This document shows positions 7,945 through 14,796 of a stretch of DNA of 21,677 nt, piece by piece. Position 1 is the first letter of the stretch, and every line of letters starts with the position of its first letter. Under the pieces are notes generated by a model. The model had not been told where the DNA came from and searched no databases. It saw only the letters and a list, made by a program, of their open reading frames with translations. This DNA is from an uncultured bacterium. Its GTDB lineage: Bacteria > Vulcanimicrobiota > CADAWZ01. Location of the stretch: the NCBI GenBank assembly GCA_949288455.1, contig CASEKF010000041.1, forward strand, positions 1 through 21,677, read 5' to 3'. The translations under genes and the position numbers were made by a program.

Positions 7945-10264
7945 AAAAGCGTCGCTTTTATTCGTTATATTTACCTCGATTTTCTTGTTGACTTGCGTTT
8001 CATATATTCTTGCGCCTATTAGAATGGATGATTTGCTTAAGAGAGCCGAGCTTTCGGCCGTTATAACGGATAAAAATGGCAATATGCTTCGTAATGTTTT
8101 TTCGGACGATGGAGTGACGTCTGAAAGTTTTGTATCTTCGCTTGAAATTTCCGATAATTTAAAAAAATCAGTCGTAGCTATAGAAGACAGGAGATTCTAC
8201 TCTCATTTTGGCATAGATATCAAAAGCGTAGCAAGGGCCGTTTTGGAAAATTTGAAATATGGAAAATTAGTGTCTGGAGGCTCTACTATAACTCAGCAAT
8301 TGGCTAAAATAACTCTTGGATACAAAAAAAGAACTTTTTTTTATAAAACTTTAGAAGCGTTATACGCTTTAAGGATGGAAATTCATTTGTCAAAAGACGA
8401 TATACTTACGGCTTATTTAAATAAAGTATATTTTGGAAGTTTTATAAAAGGAATAGGAGCCGCTAGTCATTATTATTTTAAAATTGCCCCTTTTGATCTT
8501 TCTCTTGCTCAAAGCGCCTTGCTTGCCGGAACTATACTTCGTCCTTCGTATTATGATCCTCATATTAATTTAGACGCCGCTCTCGAAAGGCAAAAGCTTG
8601 TTCTCAATATTATGCTTGAGAACAAGCTTATTTCGTATGACGATTACTCCTTAGCGGTTTCTGAAAAACTTTCAATTTATAAATCGGACATTCCGTTTTT
8701 TGCTCCTCATTTTTGCGATTACCTCATTCAATTCCTCCATGAAAAAAAAATACCTTTAAAAGGCATTTTTCAGACTACGCTTGATCTTAATTTGCAGAGA
8801 GAGGTTGAAGGTATACTAAAAGCTTCGTTAGAACAGCTTAAGGAACGCAACGTTTTAAACGGAGCAGTTATGGTCGTCGAAAATAAAACCGGAGCTATTT
8901 TAGCTATGGCGGGCTCTAAGGATTATTTTTCAAAAGGAGGTCAGTTTAACGCTTGTTTTGCCGATCGTCAGGCAGGTTCATCTTTAAAGCCTTTCCTTTA
9001 TGCTTTTGCAATTGACAAAGGCGTAGCTCCGTCTACGGTAATACCTGACGTTCCAATTACCGTAAGCGATTTGAACGGTTCTTTTACGCCTTTAAATTAT
9101 GATACTTTATTTCATGGCCCGGTTATGATGAGAACGGCTTTAGGGGCTTCTTATAATATTCCTGCGGTAAGAATGATTTTAAACGTAGGGATAGGGAGCT
9201 TTTATGACAAACTAAAGGATCTAGGCTTTGAATTTAAGATGCCGTTCGAATGGTATGGAGCAGGACTTGCTTTGGGAAACGCCGATATAGGCTTGTTTGA
9301 GCTCGTTTCCGCGTATAGATGTTTTGCATCGGGAGGAAAGATTATATCTTTAAGTCCATTGCCAAATTTTTCTTCCTGCGAAGAAAAGAGCGTGTTTTCG
9401 CCTCAAGCGGCGTATATTATATTCGATATGCTCTCCGACAACATGGCTCGAGCGCCGGCTTTTGGCCTTAACAGCATTTTGCGTTTGCCCTTTAAATGCG
9501 CCGTTAAAACTGGCACTACGCAAAATTATAGAGATAACTGGTGCGTAGGAGTTACAGCCGATTACACCGTTGGAGTTTGGGTTGGAAATTTTGATAATTC
9601 TGTCATGCAAGATATTTCCGGGGTTTCCGGAGCAGGACCTATACTGCATCAGATTATGACGCTAATTTATGCAGATATGCCTTCGGGAGATATTTCTAAG
9701 CCTTCCGGATTGGAACGAGTAAATGTATGTAAGCTTTCCGGTATGAAAGCTTCTTCTTGTTGCAGAAACACATACGTTGAATTTTATGTTCCCGAATTAT
9801 CGGAGCCATTAGACGATTGCGAAGTTTGCAGAATCGTAAAGATTGATAAACGCACAGGTATGAAGGCCGCTCCTTTCATACCTAAAGACTACATAAAAGA
9901 AGGAATAATAGAAGTATTACCGCCGATTTATGATCAATGGCTTGAAGAAAAAGGAGTAATTCCTTTTAATGCGAAATTTATATCGGATTTTTTATATAGA
10001 AAAAGCGACGTAGCTATAATTTTTCCCTCAGACCACGCTTCTTTTAAGATAGAGCCTTCGGTTGATCCCGGTTGTCAGAAGATAGTTTTTCAGGCGGCTT
10101 GCGGCGATAATGGCCGCAAGATTTCTTGGATATTAAACGGGAAGAAAATAGGAGAAACGGTTTTCCCTTTTAAAATGGAATGGCAATTGCATGAAGGGAT
10201 ATATCGACTCGAAGTTTTTGACGGAGAAAAAAACGATAGCGTGTCGTTTACCGTTAAACGCTGA
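7937..10264 (+). CDS. pbpC: Penicillin-binding protein 1C (transglycosylase/transpeptidase)
   Basis: A 775-residue bifunctional cell-wall synthase anchored by an N-terminal helix (about 4-26). The glycosyltransferase-51 domain polymerises lipid II in the periplasm and shows EDRRFYSHFGID (catalytic E83), GGSTITQQLAK (114-124), LTAYLNKVYFG (157-167) and ALLAGTILRPS (194-204). The transpeptidase domain cross-links stem peptides and shows S348-S-L-K351, S405-Y-N407 and K524-T-G526. The last 85 or so residues match the PbpC C-terminal beta domain. It starts at TTG 7937, with GGGAGG 5 nt before, inside the end of mnmA. PbpC is often paired with an alpha-2-macroglobulin gene; none is seen here. The coding sequence contains a perfect 14-bp inverted repeat (8594-8629) and two 8-bp ones (9731-9752, 10098-10120). 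Confidence 0.93.
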   Translation: MIKKASLLFVIFTSIFLLTCVSYILAPIRMDDLLKRAELSAVITDKNGNMLRNVFSDDGVTSESFVSSLEISDNLKKSVVAIEDRRFYSHFGIDIKSVARAVLENLKYGKLVSGGSTITQQLAKITLGYKKRTFFYKTLEALYALRMEIHLSKDDILTAYLNKVYFGSFIKGIGAASHYYFKIAPFDLSLAQSALLAGTILRPSYYDPHINLDAALERQKLVLNIMLENKLISYDDYSLAVSEKLSIYKSDIPFFAPHFCDYLIQFLHEKKIPLKGIFQTTLDLNLQREVEGILKASLEQLKERNVLNGAVMVVENKTGAILAMAGSKDYFSKGGQFNACFADRQAGSSLKPFLYAFAIDKGVAPSTVIPDVPITVSDLNGSFTPLNYDTLFHGPVMMRTALGASYNIPAVRMILNVGIGSFYDKLKDLGFEFKMPFEWYGAGLALGNADIGLFELVSAYRCFASGGKIISLSPLPNFSSCEEKSVFSPQAAYIIFDMLSDNMARAPAFGLNSILRLPFKCAVKTGTTQNYRDNWCVGVTADYTVGVWVGNFDNSVMQDISGVSGAGPILHQIMTLIYADMPSGDISKPSGLERVNVCKLSGMKASSCCRNTYVEFYVPELSEPLDDCEVCRIVKIDKRTGMKAAPFIPKDYIKEGIIEVLPPIYDQWLEEKGVIPFNAKFISDFLYRKSDVAIIFPSDHASFKIEPSVDPGCQKIVFQAACGDNGRKISWILNGKKIGETVFPFKMEWQLHEGIYRLEVFDGEKNDSVSFTVKR
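8594..8629. repeat. Perfect 14-bp inverted repeat inside pbpC
   Basis: AAGCTTGTTCTCAA (8594-8607) and its exact reverse complement (8616-8629) flank an 8-nt spacer. It encodes part of the stretch between the glycosyltransferase and transpeptidase domains (KLVLNIMLENKL). No T-run follows, so it is not an obvious terminator. Confidence 0.9.
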
Positions 10265-10284
10265 TTTTTTAGTCTCGTTTAACG
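10252..10284 (+). other. 9-bp inverted repeat across the pbpC stop codon
   Basis: CGTTAAACG (10252-10260) and CGTTTAACG (10276-10284) flank 15 nt that contain the end of the pbpC TGA stop codon and a T-run. The stem precedes the speB ribosome binding site. It could be a weak attenuator or 3'-end structure; there is no terminal T-run after the right arm. Confidence 0.35.
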
Positions 10285-10314
10285 ATATAGGAGCGTTAAT
10301 AAAGGAGTTTAAAA

Positions 10315-11196
10315 ATGAATTACCGTACGCTTGGAACTTTTGGCAGTTTTCCCTCGTTGCCTGACGAGTACGATAAGGCAGACGCGCTGATATTGCCTAT
10401 AGGTTATGAAGGCTCTACATGTTATATGTCAGGAACTAAATTTGGTCCTGACGCTATTATAGAAGCTTCTCATTATATGGAGTTTTACGATATAGAATTA
10501 GATTATGAGCCTTCGGAATTAGTCTCGATATATACTCTTAAAGAGCCGGAATTTTCGAAGAATTCTATGGCGCAAGCCATGTGCGAAATAGAAAAATATA
10601 TGGACTGTCATACGCTGAATAGAAAATTTGTCGTAACTATTGGAGGAGAGCATTCTATTACTCCTCCAATAGTTAATTCATTTAAAAAAGTATATTCCGA
10701 CTTATCTGTTTTACATTTTGACGCTCACGGCGATATGAGAGATACGTATGAAGGAACTAAGTTTAGTCATGCTTGCGCGATGAGGAGATGCAGGGAATCG
10801 TGTCGCGTCGTACAGCTTGGAATAAGAAGTATGTGCTCAGAAGAAGCGTATTATATAAAAGAAAAAGGGTTGTCGGATACGATTTTTTACGCAAAAGATA
10901 AAGATTTATGGAATATTGATAAGATTTTGGGTCTCTTGTCGGACAATGTTTACATTTCTTTTGACTTTGATTATTTTGATCCCTCGTTGATGCCTGCAGT
11001 AGGAACTCCTGAACCGGGAGGCCCAGGTTGGTATCGCACTCTTGAGATATTGAAGAAATGTTTCGAGACGAAAAATGTCGTTGGATGCGACGTCGTTGAG
11101 TTTTGTCCGATGCCAGGATTTAAGTATGCAGCTTTTACCGCCGCTTCCTTGGTTTATAAAATGATAGCTTATAAATTCTCTAAAATGAAAACTTGA
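10315..11196 (+). CDS. speB: Agmatinase/arginase-family ureohydrolase
   Basis: The 293-residue product is a dinuclear manganese hydrolase; its length fits agmatinase, which turns agmatine into putrescine and urea in the cytoplasm. The metal-binding motifs are complete: GGEH113S, HFD136AH138GD140 and SFD217FD219. The substrate-side sequences SHACAMRR (151-158) and GTPEPGGPGW (230-239) fit the agmatinase branch better than arginase, though formiminoglutamase or guanidinobutyrase activity cannot be excluded. AAAGGAG lies 8 nt before the ATG. It follows pbpC after 50 nt on the same strand and may share its transcript. No arginine decarboxylase gene is visible here. A perfect 15-bp inverted repeat covers the codons of the first metal motif. 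Confidence 0.88.
   Translation: MNYRTLGTFGSFPSLPDEYDKADALILPIGYEGSTCYMSGTKFGPDAIIEASHYMEFYDIELDYEPSELVSIYTLKEPEFSKNSMAQAMCEIEKYMDCHTLNRKFVVTIGGEHSITPPIVNSFKKVYSDLSVLHFDAHGDMRDTYEGTKFSHACAMRRCRESCRVVQLGIRSMCSEEAYYIKEKGLSDTIFYAKDKDLWNIDKILGLLSDNVYISFDFDYFDPSLMPAVGTPEPGGPGWYRTLEILKKCFETKNVVGCDVVEFCPMPGFKYAAFTAASLVYKMIAYKFSKMKT
10634..10675. repeat. Perfect 15-bp inverted repeat inside speB
   Basis: TAACTATTGGAGGAG (10634-10648) pairs exactly with 10661-10675 across a 12-nt loop. It encodes VTIGGEHSITPPIV, including a manganese-binding histidine. The left arm contains GGAGGAG, a Shine-Dalgarno-like sequence that would be hidden in the hairpin, but no start codon with a long frame follows it. Confidence 0.9.
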
Positions 11197-11451
11197 AACG
11201 GCTTCGCTTTAGGAAGGATTTTACTTATTTCTAAAGAAAATGTAATATCAAAGTCATTTGCGGAGGCTTTACCGGAAATTTACATGTTATTTTCTGGCGG
11301 CACAGACTCCAATAGGGCGGTATGCACTCGAACTCTAACTCGAACTATACGAGCGGGGAGATCTTTAAGACGTCGCTAAATAGTATGTTATTGGTTTAGA
11401 AGCGGATAACATTTTTACTATATAGACCGTCAAGTATATTTTTAATTCCAA
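11197..11451. other. Intergenic stretch after speB
   Basis: Part of a 374-nt interval without a recognised gene (11197-11570; the promoter and leader of the next gene begin at 11452). The frame of speB stays open for 60 codons after the TGA at 11194-11196, up to TAA at 11377, and contains an ATG at 11284 without a good ribosome binding site. The codons here look less like those of the neighbouring genes. I find no terminator, tRNA or known RNA motif. Confidence 0.4.
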
Positions 11452-11479
11452 TTGACCGAGAGGAGGTGCGCTTTATACT
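11452..11479 (+). promoter_or_regulatory. Strong sigma-70-type promoter for the exported protein
   Basis: TTGACC (11452-11457), a 16-bp spacer and TATACT (11474-11479) match the housekeeping consensus at 5 of 6 and 5 of 6 bases. Transcription would start near 11486, leaving a leader of about 85 nt before the TTG start at 11571. Confidence 0.65.
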
Positions 11480-11570
11480 TAAGTAAATAAAGATGCTTGT
11501 TTGGTATCTTAAATTTTAGCGCTCGTTGCGTACTGTTTTATTTTAATTTTTGAAAAGGAGAATTTATAAA

Positions 11571-12083
11571 TTGATTAAAAAAATTGCGGTCTTTTCATTT
11601 TTTATCGCGGGTCTTTTTATCGCTTCATGCATAGGAGCTTTTGCTCAGTCAGAGAATGGTTATCATTCTCCTGCTACTTCTATGCAGTATACTAAGACTG
11701 CGTATCCTGAGGGAAACGCTTATTTTTATCTTCCTGCTAACTTTGAAACTGAAATTTTTGAAGTAGTAAACGGGAAATTTTTTAATATTCAGTATTTCGA
11801 ATATTTTTCAGATCCCAAGGCTAATTTTGAAGTTCATTTTTATACCCCTTGCGGCGTTGAGTTTGGCGTAGTTTACGTTGACTCTAAAAATGCCAGCGTA
11901 AGCGTTCCTCATAAAGCTAATACTCTTCTTCCTGAAAAATTGAAAGTTAAAATAGTCAATAGATCTAAAACTAATAAAGATTTCAAATTTGTTATGTTTA
12001 CTCCCACAAACGCTATTCCGGGCGTTCCTTGCGAGAAGAGCAAACCTGTATGCGCTGATGGATGCTGCGGTTATACCGAGTAA
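11571..12083 (+). CDS. Small exported protein of unknown family, Cys-rich tail
   Basis: AAGGAG (11555-11560) lies exactly 10 nt before the TTG at 11571, so I start there and not at the upstream in-frame TTG (11550), which lies before that site. The 170-residue product has a clear signal peptide (MIKKIAVFSFFIAGLFIASC...). Cleavage is possible after AFA (signal peptidase I) or before C20 in IASC, a lipoprotein-type box. The mature part is aromatic and looks beta-rich, resembling a small jelly-roll-like fold by pattern only. It ends in a Cys-rich tail with C154, C161, C165 and C166, plus C94 in the body, suggesting disulfides or metal binding outside the cytoplasm. It has its own strong promoter and a long palindromic terminator, so it is a single-gene unit, probably well expressed. 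No function is assigned. Confidence 0.75.
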   Translation: MIKKIAVFSFFIAGLFIASCIGAFAQSENGYHSPATSMQYTKTAYPEGNAYFYLPANFETEIFEVVNGKFFNIQYFEYFSDPKANFEVHFYTPCGVEFGVVYVDSKNASVSVPHKANTLLPEKLKVKIVNRSKTNKDFKFVMFTPTNAIPGVPCEKSKPVCADGCCGYTE

Positions 12084-12093
12084 AATTTTTTAA

Positions 12094-12163
12094 TATAGTA
12101 TAATATAAAATAGCGATGTCTTTATAATATTATAAAGACATCGCTATTTTATATTATACTATA
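12094..12163. terminator. 70-bp perfect palindrome, convergent terminator
   Basis: Arms 12094-12128 and 12129-12163 are exact reverse complements with no spacer: 35 bp per arm. The core around GATGTC/GACATC is flanked by AT-rich stretches. It lies between the stop codon of the exported protein (12081-12083) and psuG, and contains the psuG stop codon and last codons (12154 onward). TTTTTT just upstream (12085-12091) provides the terminal U-run for transcripts coming from psuG. Confidence 0.85.
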
Positions 12164-13095
12164 CATTTCGTTGCGGTTAATTCACAGTATTTAATGGCGA
12201 TTTTGCTTCCTATGAGCGCATTATTTTTTATAAGCGATATATTTGCGTCGATACTTTTGCCTCGAGTATGAGTATGAATTTCTTGCAGCATGAATGGCGT
12301 TAAATATTTGCCTTTTATAGATTCTTTCTCAGCCTCTTTTACCGCTTTTTTTATATATCCGGCCATTTCTTCCGCCGGTATTTCATCTTGTCTCGGAATA
12401 GGACATCCTACGACTATTCCGCCGTTTATGCCTAAATCCCATTTGTATTTCATTATCATAGCTACTTTTTCGACGCTTTCGGCGTTGATATCTACTCCAA
12501 AACCGCTTTCCCTTGAATAAAAAGCGGGAAACTCGTCGGTTTTATAACCTATAACCGGTACGCTTAAAGTCTCTAATTTTTCAAGAGTAAGCCCTATATC
12601 AAGTATTGATTTAGCTCCCGCGCATATTACTGCTATGTTATAGTTAGATAATTCGGTCAAATCTGAAGAAATATCGAACGTATATTGAGCGTCCTTATGT
12701 ACTCCTCCTATGCCTCCTGTTACAAAGACTTTAATTCCTATAAGAGCCGCGCAGAATATAGTGGCGGATACGGTTGTAGATCCGCAGCCTTTATTGGCTA
12801 GCAGCAACGGTATTTCTCTTTTGCTGGTTTTTTTCACTGATCTGTCTGTCGCTATAAATTCTACTTCTTCTTCTGAAAGCCCTATTTTTATAACGCCGTT
12901 TATAATTGCTATTGTGGCAGGGACAGCTCCATGATGTCTAATGATTTTCTCTACTTCTTCTGAAAGACGAACGTTAAAGGGATACGACATACCGTGAGAT
13001 ATTATAGTGGATTCTAGAGCCACTATGGGTAGATTATCTTTTAGAGCAGATTGAACTTCGTCTGAAATTGAAATCGGTAGATTTGTAAGATTCAT
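12154..13095 (-). CDS. psuG: Pseudouridine-5'-phosphate glycosidase
   Basis: This 313-residue cytoplasmic enzyme reversibly splits the C-C glycosidic bond of pseudouridine 5'-phosphate into uracil and ribose 5-phosphate, salvaging pseudouridine from RNA turnover. The family signatures are all visible: ALESTIISHGM (with E28), GGIGGVHK (127-134), and CAGAKSILDIGLTLEKLE followed by VPVIGYKTDEFPAFYSRESG. By alignment from memory with the E. coli enzyme, K162 is the Schiff-base lysine, with K89, H133 and D145 as other active-site residues. The length is normal. The partner pseudouridine kinase gene (psuK) is not in the window. A promoter at 13161-13189 serves it, and its 3' end lies in the 70-bp palindrome. 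Confidence 0.95.
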   Translation of the reverse strand: MNLTNLPISISDEVQSALKDNLPIVALESTIISHGMSYPFNVRLSEEVEKIIRHHGAVPATIAIINGVIKIGLSEEEVEFIATDRSVKKTSKREIPLLLANKGCGSTTVSATIFCAALIGIKVFVTGGIGGVHKDAQYTFDISSDLTELSNYNIAVICAGAKSILDIGLTLEKLETLSVPVIGYKTDEFPAFYSRESGFGVDINAESVEKVAMIMKYKWDLGINGGIVVGCPIPRQDEIPAEEMAGYIKKAVKEAEKESIKGKYLTPFMLQEIHTHTRGKSIDANISLIKNNALIGSKIAIKYCELTATKCIV

Positions 13096-13160
13096 TCTTT
13101 TAAAAAATTCCTTTGTTTATCGTTTCTAAATGCATCTTTATTGATATTTTGAATCGTTAA

Positions 13161-13189
13161 ATTATAAGGTAAATAAAGAATCGTATGAA
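13161..13189 (-). promoter_or_regulatory. Candidate promoter for psuG
   Basis: On the minus strand, TTCATA (13189-13184), a 17-bp spacer and a perfect TATAAT (13166-13161) lie just after the stop codon of the upstream repeat protein. The leader would be about 60 nt. The -35 box matches 4 of 6 bases. Confidence 0.5.
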
Positions 13190-13191
13190 AT

Positions 13192-14262
13192 TTAATTTAG
13201 CGAATTTCTTGTACGTTCTCTGATTGGTTCGTTTTCTCGAGAACGCGTTCTTTCTTGATAATCGGAACGCGTTCTTTCTCTTTCTCTCTCTATATATCTT
13301 TTTCTTTCTCTTATACTATCATTTATTTCAATTTGTTTTACGCTATCATTTGTTTCAACTTGTTTTATACTATCATTTATTTCAACTTGTTGTAATATGT
13401 CCGTAGTATTTGTATTGGTCGGTTTAAAATTTAAAATCGGTTTTATATTATACTCTTGTTTCAGATTTTGATTTGTCGTTTCCGATTGTTCAGGCGTTAA
13501 GAACGGTTTGATATTGTATTCTGATTTATCTTCAAATTTATAGGTTCGTTGTTTTAAATTTTTATTTTCATACTTGCTTGTAGGCGATGTAAGACTATCT
13601 TCAAATTTCTTTTGGCGTGTTCCTCCGTAACGATTAGTCATTTGTTCGTATTTTGACGTTTTAATCTTTGCGTTTATAAAATTTTTTGCTTCTTGCGTAC
13701 CTTTTAGCGTACTCGAAGAAGTTCTCAATTTCCAAGGATCTTCCCAATTGACGTTATCAGTTTGTTTTTCTTTTTCCGCCGACGTTTCTTTTGTATTCCA
13801 AGGATCTTCCCAATTGACGTTATCAGTTTGTTTTTCTTTTTTCGTCGACGTTTCTTTTGTGTTCCAAGGATCTTCCCAATTAGCATTATAATTTTGTTTT
13901 TCTTTTTCCGCCGACGCTTCTTTTGTATTCCAAGAATCTTCCCAATTGATTGTGCTAGTTTGTTCTTTTAACATGATCGAAGTATTTTCTAGCGCCCATG
14001 GGTCGTCCCATTCTGAATAATTTGTTCGTTTAGCGTTTGTTTTGGGTAGTGGTTTGCGCGTATTTTCGTTTTTGCGCGCATGATTGTAATTCTGTTTTAT
14101 GGGGGGGATAGATATAGAATCATTAGCGTTTTGTGTTAAATTTTTGTTTTTATTTTTTTCTTTGCGGGTATTAATGGCTTCTTGTATAGTTGATACCATT
14201 GATATTATCGGCGAGATAAATATAAGGATAAATAATATGTATATTAACCATCCTGTATCCAT
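13192..14262 (-). CDS. Membrane-anchored disordered protein with WEDPW repeats and Arg/Glu tail
   Basis: AAAGGAG about 11 nt upstream selects the ATG at 14260-14262; the frame is open further upstream to an ATG at 14364, but that overlaps the paralogous gene. The 356-residue product has one N-terminal transmembrane helix (about 5-25) followed by RKEKNKNKN, so the rest is probably cytoplasmic. The remainder is low-complexity and likely disordered. It contains five W(E/D)D(P/S)W motifs with the first Trp at 85, 107, 129, 151 and 173, exactly 22 residues apart. After them come several K(Y/F)E(D/N/Q) motifs (203-246), two EYNIKP copies (248-253, 270-275), three 9-residue repeats of the VEINDSIKQ type (293-319) and a tail rich in RER/ERTR (318-352). 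I know no family with this design. It may be a scaffold at the inner membrane. Confidence 0.75.
   Translation of the reverse strand: MDTGWLIYILFILIFISPIISMVSTIQEAINTRKEKNKNKNLTQNANDSISIPPIKQNYNHARKNENTRKPLPKTNAKRTNYSEWDDPWALENTSIMLKEQTSTINWEDSWNTKEASAEKEKQNYNANWEDPWNTKETSTKKEKQTDNVNWEDPWNTKETSAEKEKQTDNVNWEDPWKLRTSSSTLKGTQEAKNFINAKIKTSKYEQMTNRYGGTRQKKFEDSLTSPTSKYENKNLKQRTYKFEDKSEYNIKPFLTPEQSETTNQNLKQEYNIKPILNFKPTNTNTTDILQQVEINDSIKQVETNDSVKQIEINDSIRERKRYIERERERTRSDYQERTRSRENEPIRERTRNSLN
13313..13393 (-). repeat. Three 27-bp tandem repeats in the WEDPW protein gene
   Basis: Units at 13313-13339, 13340-13366 and 13367-13393 differ at a few bases and encode the (V/I)E(I/T)NDS(I/V)(K/R) motif three times. 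The in-frame unit length allows copy-number change without frameshift. Confidence 0.85.
13731..14000 (-). repeat. 66-bp tandem repeats encoding WEDPW motifs
   Basis: Units begin at 13731, 13797, 13863 and 13929, with a more diverged fifth at 13995. The first two or three units are nearly identical at DNA level, which points to recent duplication; divergence grows towards the N-terminal end of the protein. Each unit encodes 22 residues around NWEDPWNTKETS. Confidence 0.9.
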
Positions 14263-14265
14263 AGA

Positions 14266-14308
14266 TGTTAATTCTCCTTTTATCTTGTTTGTTAAGTATT
14301 TCGTTATA
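14266..14308 (-). repeat. Duplicated leader of the WEDPW gene (copy 1)
   Basis: Minus-strand leader containing TATAACGAAATACTT and CAAGATAAAAGGAGAATT, the same two elements found before the upstream paralog at 14671-14724. It lies at the 3' end of the paralog gene, so a unit of gene plus leader was probably duplicated in tandem. Confidence 0.75.
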
Positions 14309-14666
14309 TACTTTGTGTTTCTTTTGCCGTCGTTTCTTTTGTTATATCCCAAAGATCTTCCCATTTACCGTTGTCAGTTTGTTCTTTTACTATTATTGAA
14401 GTTTTTTCTAATTCCCAAGGGTCATTCCAGTCTGAATAATTTATTCGTTTAGCATCTGTTTCAGGTAGTAAATTCGTAGTACTATTGTTATTTAACAAGC
14501 TCCGATAATTCGATTTTCTTTGCTTGTATGTCTGTATTCTTTGTTTGTTGGAGGATGAGGCCAGTTTCGCCAGGAGTGTAAAGATTAATATAGAGGGCGA
14601 CAATATAACAAGCGTCCGACCCATAGCCTCAAAAAAGAATGAAAGTCCTAATATTGTACTCTTCAT
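14304..14666 (-). CDS. Short paralog of the WEDPW-repeat membrane protein
   Basis: A 120-residue protein encoded immediately upstream of the longer paralog. The ATG at 14666 is preceded by AAAGGAGAATTGACAGATA, nearly the same leader as the next gene. It has a hydrophobic segment at about 17-36, a basic stretch (KQRIQTYKQRK), then LPETDAKRINYSDWNDPWEL, which aligns closely with LPKTNAKRTNYSEWDDPWAL of the neighbour. Two W..W motifs (W80-W84 and W102-W106) are again 22 residues apart. The product stops after the second unit, so it is either a short family member or the ancestor of an expanded copy. The gene order suggests the pair is co-transcribed. Function unknown. Confidence 0.65.
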   Translation of the reverse strand: MKSTILGLSFFFEAMGRTLVILSPSILIFTLLAKLASSSNKQRIQTYKQRKSNYRSLLNNNSTTNLLPETDAKRINYSDWNDPWELEKTSIIVKEQTDNGKWEDLWDITKETTAKETQSI

Positions 14667-14670
14667 TATC

Positions 14671-14724
14671 TGTCAATTCTCCTTTTATCTTGCCCTAGCC
14701 TATTAAGATAAGTATTTCGTTATA
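14671..14724 (-). repeat. Duplicated leader of the WEDPW gene pair (copy 2)
   Basis: Contains the same TATAACGAAATACTT (14710-14724) and CAAGATAAAAGGAGAATT elements as copy 1, but with extra bases between them. It supplies the ribosome binding site of the short paralog. Confidence 0.75.
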
Positions 14725-14796
14725 CGCTGCCGTTTTAGCCTCTTTTACGGCGATAAAATTTAAAAAAATTAATCTTTCACGCTCTAAAAGTTAAGA

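Noticed and set aside
11461-11467. Strong Shine-Dalgarno-like AGGAGGT
   Set aside because: No start codon with a usable frame follows at the right distance, and it falls in the spacer of the promoter at 11452-11479.
13762-13971. Plus-strand frame rich in FFFRRRFF repeats
   Set aside because: It is the antisense reading of the 66-bp repeats of the WEDPW gene; no ribosome binding site.
13313-14000. CRISPR array or intergenic satellite
   Set aside because: The repeats are in frame within one gene, contiguous with no unique spacers, and encode conserved peptide motifs.
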